Shown: positions 5,996 to 9,078 of the stretch, piece after piece
Numbering within the stretch: the first letter of the stretch is position 1
Layout: each line of letters begins with the position of its first letter
Made by a program: the position numbers and the translations under genes
NCBI GenBank assembly: GCA_005885165.1
Contig: VAXR01000039.1
Location: 1-9,078, forward strand
Direction of reading: 5' to 3'
Length of the DNA stretch: 9,078 bases
DNA from: Actinomycetota bacterium
GTDB lineage: Bacteria; Actinomycetota; Thermoleophilia; Solirubrobacterales; Thermoleophilaceae
The notes under the pieces: generated by a model
Told to the model about the DNA's origin: nothing
The model's input: the letters and a program-made list of their open reading frames with translations, nothing else
Databases searched by the model: none

Positions 5996-6616
5996 TCAGA
6001 AGCGATCGGCGATGGCGGCTGCGAGCGCCGAGGCGAGCGGGCCGGCGGGCAAGCCCGCCACGGAGCCGTTCACTGACTGGAGCTGCGGCCGCCCGCCGCG
6101 GCTGCGGATGGCCGCCTGGACCTCGACGGGGATCGGCTCGGCCGAGAAGGGGATGAGGCCGGACCCGAGCCGGCCGAGGAAGCCGCCGAGGTCCCCGCCG
6201 AGCTGCGTGCCCGCGTAGTCGGAGAGGGCGCGGGCGGTGACCGACGCCTTCAACGAGAACGCGTAGGGCTTGGACGAGCTCGAGCGCAGGAGGGTGACCC
6301 GGTTGACCGCGAACGGTCCGGCGGTCATCCGCGTGAGGCGGACGTCGGCCCGATCGAAGCGGTCGAGCTCGTTGAAGACGCCGGAGCTGGGGGTGAAGAG
6401 GTTCACGTGGAGGCCGTCGCCGCGGACCTTGATCTTGTCCCCGTCGTCGAACAGCAGGCGGGCGGCGGGCAGCGCGTCGATCGACACCGTGGCGCGGCCC
6501 CCGTGCGCGGCGAGGCGCTTCTCGGCCCGGTGCTCGAGGTACGGCGGCACGAGCAGCTGGCTGAGGACCAGCGCGGCGACCATCACTGCGGCGGCGATGA
6601 GCAGCACGCGTCGCAT
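5996..6616 (-). CDS. DUF2993 (LmeA-like) membrane-anchored envelope protein
   Basis: From the ATG at 6616 the protein has 206 residues. It starts MRRVLLIAAAVMVAALVLSQ, a signal anchor or uncleaved signal, then reads LLVPPYLEHRAEKRLAAHGG. The rest is the DUF2993 pattern: SIDALPAARLLFDDGDKIKVRG, GLHVNLF, VRLTRMTAGPFAVNRVTLL, and a late IPVEVQAAI strand. In mycobacteria the DUF2993 protein LmeA acts in the cell envelope in lipomannan maturation and binds phospholipids. A similar envelope role here is inference. The frame extends to a TTG at 6661, but that start has no ribosome site and would put charged residues before the membrane helix. The gene leads the leftward run, with a 76-nt gap to the small charged gene. 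No clear promoter is seen. Confidence 0.8.
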   Translation of the reverse strand: MRRVLLIAAAVMVAALVLSQLLVPPYLEHRAEKRLAAHGGRATVSIDALPAARLLFDDGDKIKVRGDGLHVNLFTPSSGVFNELDRFDRADVRLTRMTAGPFAVNRVTLLRSSSSKPYAFSLKASVTARALSDYAGTQLGGDLGGFLGRLGSGLIPFSAEPIPVEVQAAIRSRGGRPQLQSVNGSVAGLPAGPLASALAAAIADRF

Positions 6617-6685
6617 CCTGGCGGAAGTGTCCCGAAGCCTTCTGTGGAAAGCGTCGCGCAAGCGGCGGGGTGCCGTGATGGCGCC

Positions 6686-6691
6686 TAGAAT
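6686..6691 (+). promoter_or_regulatory. Candidate -10 box of the tRNA-Ser gene
   Basis: TAGAAT lies 10 nt ahead of the tRNA 5' end and is close to the TATAAT consensus, in otherwise GC-rich DNA. No convincing -35 box is found at the expected spacing. Confidence 0.45.
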
Positions 6692-6701
6692 CGACGGTCC
6701 C

Positions 6702-6790
6702 GGAGAGGTGGCCGAGTGGCTGAAGGCACTCGCCTGCTAAGCGAGTAAGGGCGGCAACGTCCTTCGCGGGTTCGAATCCCGCCCTCTCCG
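6702..6790 (+). tRNA. tRNA-Ser (anticodon GCT)
   Basis: This is an 89-nt class II tRNA. The acceptor stem is GGAGAGG (6702-6708) with CCTCTCC (6783-6789), and the discriminator base is G6790. The D-arm has the serine-type GCCGAGTGGCTGAAGGC. The anticodon stem CTCGC/GCGAG encloses CTGCTAA, with anticodon GCT at 6736-6738, reading AGC and AGU. A long variable arm (AAGGGCGGCAACGTCCTT) is typical of Ser. The T-arm is GCGGG-TTCGAAT-CCCGC. The CCA end is not encoded (CTC follows), so it is added by the nucleotidyltransferase. Confidence 0.97.
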
Positions 6791-7008
6791 CTCGTAGCAG
6801 GCAAGCATGGGCCTTATTCGAACCCGTGCGCGAGCTGTCGCATTCACGCGGGGCGGCAGGTCAGCGCGCGCCGTCGCTGCTGCTCCTCGTCCGGAGCGAG
6901 CGTGAGCTGAACTCAAACCGCAGCCCCCGCTGTGCGCGCTCAAAGCGCGCGTGATTTCGCCGCCCACCGAGACTCTCGCGCCGAATATGAGTCGATGTGG
7001 ACCGTTCC
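6791..7008. other. Gene-free spacer between tRNA-Ser and the response regulator
   Basis: No credible gene lies in these 218 bases. They hold an 11-nt inverted copy of the tRNA T-arm (6816-6826) and a 7-bp hairpin (6934-6950). Apparent frames across the region are antisense to the tRNA. Confidence 0.6.
6934..6950. terminator. GC-rich hairpin between tRNA-Ser and response regulator
   Basis: GCGCGCT, loop CAA, AGCGCGC forms a perfect 7-bp stem. It lies 144 nt past the tRNA and 59 nt past the response-regulator stop on the other strand, so it could end transcription in either direction. Neither side has a strong U-run. Confidence 0.35.
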
Positions 7009-7677
7009 TTAGCCGATCTGGCCGGGGCTAATGACGCCCGACTCGTAGGCGAGGATCACGGCGTGGACGCGATCCCGCACGCCGAGCTTCGCCAGCACGT
7101 GCGCCACATGCGTCTTCACCGTCCCATCGCTCACCACCAGCCGCTCGGCGATCTCCGCGTTCGATAGCCCCCGCGCGAGTAGCTCGAGCACCTCGCGCTC
7201 GCGCGCCGTGAGCTCCTCGAGCAGGGAAGGAGGCGGGCCCGGTGCCGGTGAGCGCCGGGCGAACTCCTCGATCACCGAGCGGGTGACGGCGGGCGCGATC
7301 AGTGCGTCGCCGCGGGCCACGACCTCGACGGCCGCGAGGAGCTCCTCGGGCGGGGCATCCTTCAGCATGAAGCCGCTGGCGCCGGCGCGCAGCGCTTCGT
7401 AGACGTATTCGTCGAGCCCGAAGGTGGTGAGGATCAGGACGCGCATCGCGTCGCCGTCGGCGCTGGTCAGCCGCCGGGTGGCCTCGATGCCGTCGAGGCG
7501 GGGCATGCGGATGTCCATCAGGACAAGCGTCGGACGGAGGCGTCGCGCCCGATCGACGGCCTGCTGACCGTCGGCGGCCTCGCCGACGACCTCGATGTCC
7601 GCCGCCGACTCGAGCAGCTTGCGAAAGCCGGCACGGACTAGCGCCTGGTCGTCGGCAATCAGGACTCGAGTGCTCAT
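7009..7677 (-). CDS. NarL/FixJ-type response regulator with LuxR HTH
   Basis: The protein has 222 residues. The receiver domain (about 1-122) has the acidic pair Asp9-Asp10, the phosphoacceptor Asp55 (in LVLMDIRMP), Thr84 and Lys106 (GFMLKDAP), all intact. A Pro/Ala linker follows, then a LuxR-type helix-turn-helix (about 155-212): LTAREREVLELLARGLSNAEIAE, then SDGTVKTHVAHVLAKLGV. It is a DNA-binding transcription factor activated by phosphorylation. Its ATG overlaps the TGA of the kinase gene by 4 nt (7674-7677), a standard sign of translational coupling, so the kinase next door is the likely partner. Candidate target sites are the inverted repeat and palindrome in the 8785-8949 divergent region; this is inference. 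Confidence 0.95.
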   Translation of the reverse strand: MSTRVLIADDQALVRAGFRKLLESAADIEVVGEAADGQQAVDRARRLRPTLVLMDIRMPRLDGIEATRRLTSADGDAMRVLILTTFGLDEYVYEALRAGASGFMLKDAPPEELLAAVEVVARGDALIAPAVTRSVIEEFARRSPAPGPPPSLLEELTAREREVLELLARGLSNAEIAERLVVSDGTVKTHVAHVLAKLGVRDRVHAVILAYESGVISPGQIG

Positions 7678-8354
7678 GCCAGCGGAAGGTGCGCGTGGAT
7701 CTCGAAGCCGCCGCCCTCGCGGGGCCCGGCCTTGAGCTCGCCCCCGTAGAGCGTCACCCGCTCGCGCATCCCAATCAGCCCGTGACCCGCCCCCTCGCCG
7801 CTGAGGTCGGACGATCCCCGCCCGTCGTCGCGGATCTCGACCTCGAATGACCGCGGCGCGTAGCGCAGCACGACCTCCGTCTGGGCGGGACCGGCGTGCT
7901 TCAAAGCATTGGTGAGGCCCTCCTGGACGACGCGATAGGCGCAGAGGTCGACGCCCGCCGGCAGTGGTCCTGGCTCACCCTCGACCTCGAGCTTGACCTG
8001 GAGCCCGGCACGTGCGACCTGCTCGACGAGCAGGTCGATCTGGTCGATGCTCGGCTGGGGCTCGAGGTCCTCGCTGGCGCCCTTTCGCCGGAGCATCCCG
8101 AGCAGTCGGCGCGCCTCGGCGAGCGCCTGGCGCCCGGCCTGCTCGATCGACGTGAGCGCGTCGCGGGTGGAGGCCTGCTCATCTCCCAGGGCGTGGCGCT
8201 CGGCGCCGGCTTGGACCACCATCACGCTGACGTTGTGGGCAACGAGGTCATGGAGCTCGCGCGCGATCCGCGCCCGCTCCTCGGCTACGGCCTCGTGGGC
8301 GCGGAGCTCCTGCTCGCGCTCGAGTAGCCCGCAGCTGGCGGTCGCGCACGGCAC
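7674..8354 (-). CDS. Kinase half of a NarL/DesK-type sensor histidine kinase (frameshifted from its membrane half)
   Basis: This frame holds the catalytic part. An EREQELRAHEAVAEERARIARELHD coiled helix leads into the HisKA_3 dimerisation domain, with His35 as phosphoacceptor (numbered from the GTG at 8354). The HATPase follows with the N-box Asn149 (in LTNALKHAG), DDGRG (176-180), GHGLIGM (190-196) and a GGGFEIHAHLPLA end. All catalytic motifs are intact. The GTG at 8354 has no ribosome site, and its first residues (PCATASCG) do not fit the family. The natural lead is the RAVRDRQLRA of the upstream frame. Joining the two near 8322-8330 gives a normal full-length kinase of about 370 residues. 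As written, the kinase half may not be made. Autophosphorylation and transfer to the adjacent response regulator follow from the family. Confidence 0.85.
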   Translation of the reverse strand: MPCATASCGLLEREQELRAHEAVAEERARIARELHDLVAHNVSVMVVQAGAERHALGDEQASTRDALTSIEQAGRQALAEARRLLGMLRRKGASEDLEPQPSIDQIDLLVEQVARAGLQVKLEVEGEPGPLPAGVDLCAYRVVQEGLTNALKHAGPAQTEVVLRYAPRSFEVEIRDDGRGSSDLSGEGAGHGLIGMRERVTLYGGELKAGPREGGGFEIHAHLPLA

Positions 8355-8784
8355 GACGCGCGATCAGCATCGCAATGCCGGACACAACGCTCCAGACCAG
8401 GACGTCGCGCCAGCTGCGATGGGGCCCAAGTGCCGACACGGCGTTGGAGCCGAATACAACACCGCAGCCGGTGAGGAAGCCACGCGTATCGGTCCACACG
8501 GCGAGGCCGTAGAGGGCGCAGAAGTAGGCCACCCCGACAGCCACGGCATCGGGTGAACCCGCCACGATCGCGATCGCCGCGACTGAAATGGTCACAACCG
8601 AGACGACCATGAGCGGCCAACGCCGGCGCACCGCAACCGAGCCGGCAATCAGGATCACCAAAGGAGCGACCAGTGCCTTGGGCCCCGTAATCACGTTCCC
8701 GACCCACAGCTCCACCTGCCCAAGCACGACCAGGCCGGCGGCGACGATGAGGTCGAGGCTCTTTCCCCTGGGGAGGCGGCTCAT
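8248..8784 (-). CDS. Membrane sensor half of the same histidine kinase (frame broken near 8322-8330)
   Basis: From the ATG at 8784, about 150 residues form the N-terminal sensor: membrane helices at about 11-29, 38-52, 57-76, 80-97 and 128-145, with only short loops. This is the pattern of NarL/DesK kinases that sense in or near the membrane. After ARRAVRDRQLRA the frame becomes an implausible Arg/Ala/Pro/Gly run and stops at 8248, while the expected LLEREQELRAHE appears in the other frame. One extra base (or two missing) in the GGGCTACTCG stretch explains this. No strong ribosome site precedes the ATG. A TAGCTT lies 8 nt before it, so a leaderless start is possible. The signal sensed is unknown. 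Confidence 0.75.
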   Translation of the reverse strand: MSRLPRGKSLDLIVAAGLVVLGQVELWVGNVITGPKALVAPLVILIAGSVAVRRRWPLMVVSVVTISVAAIAIVAGSPDAVAVGVAYFCALYGLAVWTDTRGFLTGCGVVFGSNAVSALGPHRSWRDVLVWSVVSGIAMLIARRAVRDRQLRATRARAGAPRPRGRSRGAGADRARAP

Positions 8785-8797
8785 GGGTACAAGCTAA

Positions 8798-8832
8798 CGC
8801 CGCTCGGCGCGGTTTTCCTCTACCGAGCGGCG
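8798..8832. promoter_or_regulatory. 10-bp inverted repeat, candidate operator in the divergent region
   Basis: CGCCGCTCGG (8798-8807) and CCGAGCGGCG (8823-8832) are perfect inverted copies 15 nt apart, starting 14 nt upstream of the kinase ATG. LuxR-type regulators bind inverted repeats, so autoregulation is plausible but unproven. It could instead form an mRNA stem. Confidence 0.45.
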
Positions 8833-8840
8833 GATATCCG
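8831..8840. promoter_or_regulatory. Perfect 10-bp palindrome next to the inverted repeat
   Basis: CGGATATCCG is self-complementary and shares two bases with the inverted repeat at 8798-8832. It lies midway in the 165-bp region between the kinase and lipoprotein genes and may be a second binding half. Confidence 0.3.
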
Positions 8841-8936
8841 CGTCCTAAAGGTCATCCGTTTGGGAGAGGCCGAAATCGCCTGGATTGCAGACGAAATCCG
8901 GCCTCCGGCCGCATACGGTCATCGGCGTGAACTATC

Positions 8937-8944
8937 AAGGAGGA
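8937..8944 (+). promoter_or_regulatory. Ribosome binding site of the lipoprotein gene
   Basis: AAGGAGGA, a near-perfect Shine-Dalgarno sequence, ends 5 nt before the ATG at 8950 and fixes the start of the partial gene. Confidence 0.8.
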
Positions 8945-8949
8945 CTCGT

Positions 8950-9078
8950 ATGAACGAGGACCGTGTCTCCCATCAGCGTCCGCTCGAGCAGCGCCGCACC
9001 GCCCTGGTCGTAGCAATTCTGACCGTGGGTCTCGTCGCCGCCGGGTGCGGCAGCAGCAACAACAGCAGCACCTCAACG
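8950..9078 (+). CDS. Lipoprotein, 5' end only (cut by window edge)
   Basis: Forty-three codons are visible with no stop. An unusually long polar n-region (MNEDRVSHQRPLEQRR) leads to a hydrophobic core (ALVVAILTVGLVA) and the lipobox VAAGC, with Cys33 as the lipidated residue. A Ser/Asn/Thr-rich linker then begins. The strong ribosome site at 8937-8944 supports the start. The protein is anchored on the outer face of the membrane; its function lies beyond the window. It is divergent from the two-component system, so it may be one of its targets or related to its signal; this is inference. Confidence 0.85.
   Translation, partial: MNEDRVSHQRPLEQRRTALVVAILTVGLVAAGCGSSNNSSTST

Noticed and set aside
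5931..5998. Minus-strand peptide tail ending ETQELYQQTCTQ before a TAA
   Set aside because: It looks protein-like, but no start codon lies in that frame back to at least position 6135 and there is no ribosome site.
6737..6967. Minus-strand open frame of 76 residues ending in GRDSNPRRTLP
   Set aside because: The end is the antisense of the tRNA-Ser gene, and GRDSNP-type tails are a well-known false gene product of tRNA loci.
8885..8917. Possible -35 TTGCAG and -10 CATACG for the lipoprotein gene
   Set aside because: The spacing of 21 nt is too long and the -10 match is poor.

Overview
This window looks like chromosomal DNA of a high-GC Gram-positive bacterium, most likely an actinomycete-type organism of the Thermoleophilia/Solirubrobacterales kind. 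That placement is inference. It rests on the strong GC bias at third codon positions, GTG starts, NarL/DesK-type two-component genes, a DUF2993 protein, a Ku gene with a basic tail, and an Ig-like surface repeat ending of a style common in that group. I see no complete mobile element, no CRISPR array and no rRNA.

Layout. (1) 1-513, plus strand: the 3' end of a secreted Ig-like repeat protein whose frame breaks near 282-300. (2) 552-578: a hairpin and a perfect 12-bp palindrome, followed by a membrane-anchored His-rich protein (592-1284, plus). (3) 1307-1504, minus: an orphan C-terminal fragment of an MFS drug transporter. (4) 1516-1583: two hairpins, probably the terminator of the leftward cluster. 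(5) 1595-6616, minus: six leftward genes, in transcription order a DUF2993/LmeA-like membrane protein, a small charged protein, a bacterial eRF1-like (baeRF/Vms1-type) protein, Ku, a cytochrome P450 and a cupredoxin lipoprotein. (6) 6702-6790, plus: tRNA-Ser(GCT) with a plausible -10 box. (7) 7009-8784, minus: a NarL-type two-component system whose kinase is split by a frameshift near 8322-8330. (8) 8785-8949: a divergent regulatory region with a 10-bp inverted repeat and a palindrome. (9) 8950 onward, plus: the start of a lipoprotein gene cut by the window edge.

How the parts may work together. The leftward cluster mixes envelope functions (DUF2993, cupredoxin), ribosome or peptidyl-tRNA quality control (baeRF), DNA end joining (Ku) and oxidation chemistry (P450). 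Only the 15-nt gap between the small protein and the baeRF gene, and the 34-nt gap between the P450 and the cupredoxin, argue clearly for co-transcription. The His-rich protein and the cupredoxin lipoprotein both carry likely metal ligands and converge on each other across the MFS fragment, so a local copper or envelope theme is possible but unproven. The two-component system is divergent from the lipoprotein gene and probably shares control sites with it.

The most useful points are the baeRF gene with its small acidic/His-rich partner, the His-rich membrane protein, the MFS remnant, and the two single-nucleotide-type frame breaks, which may be sequencing errors or real decay. I do not see a clearly new multi-gene system.
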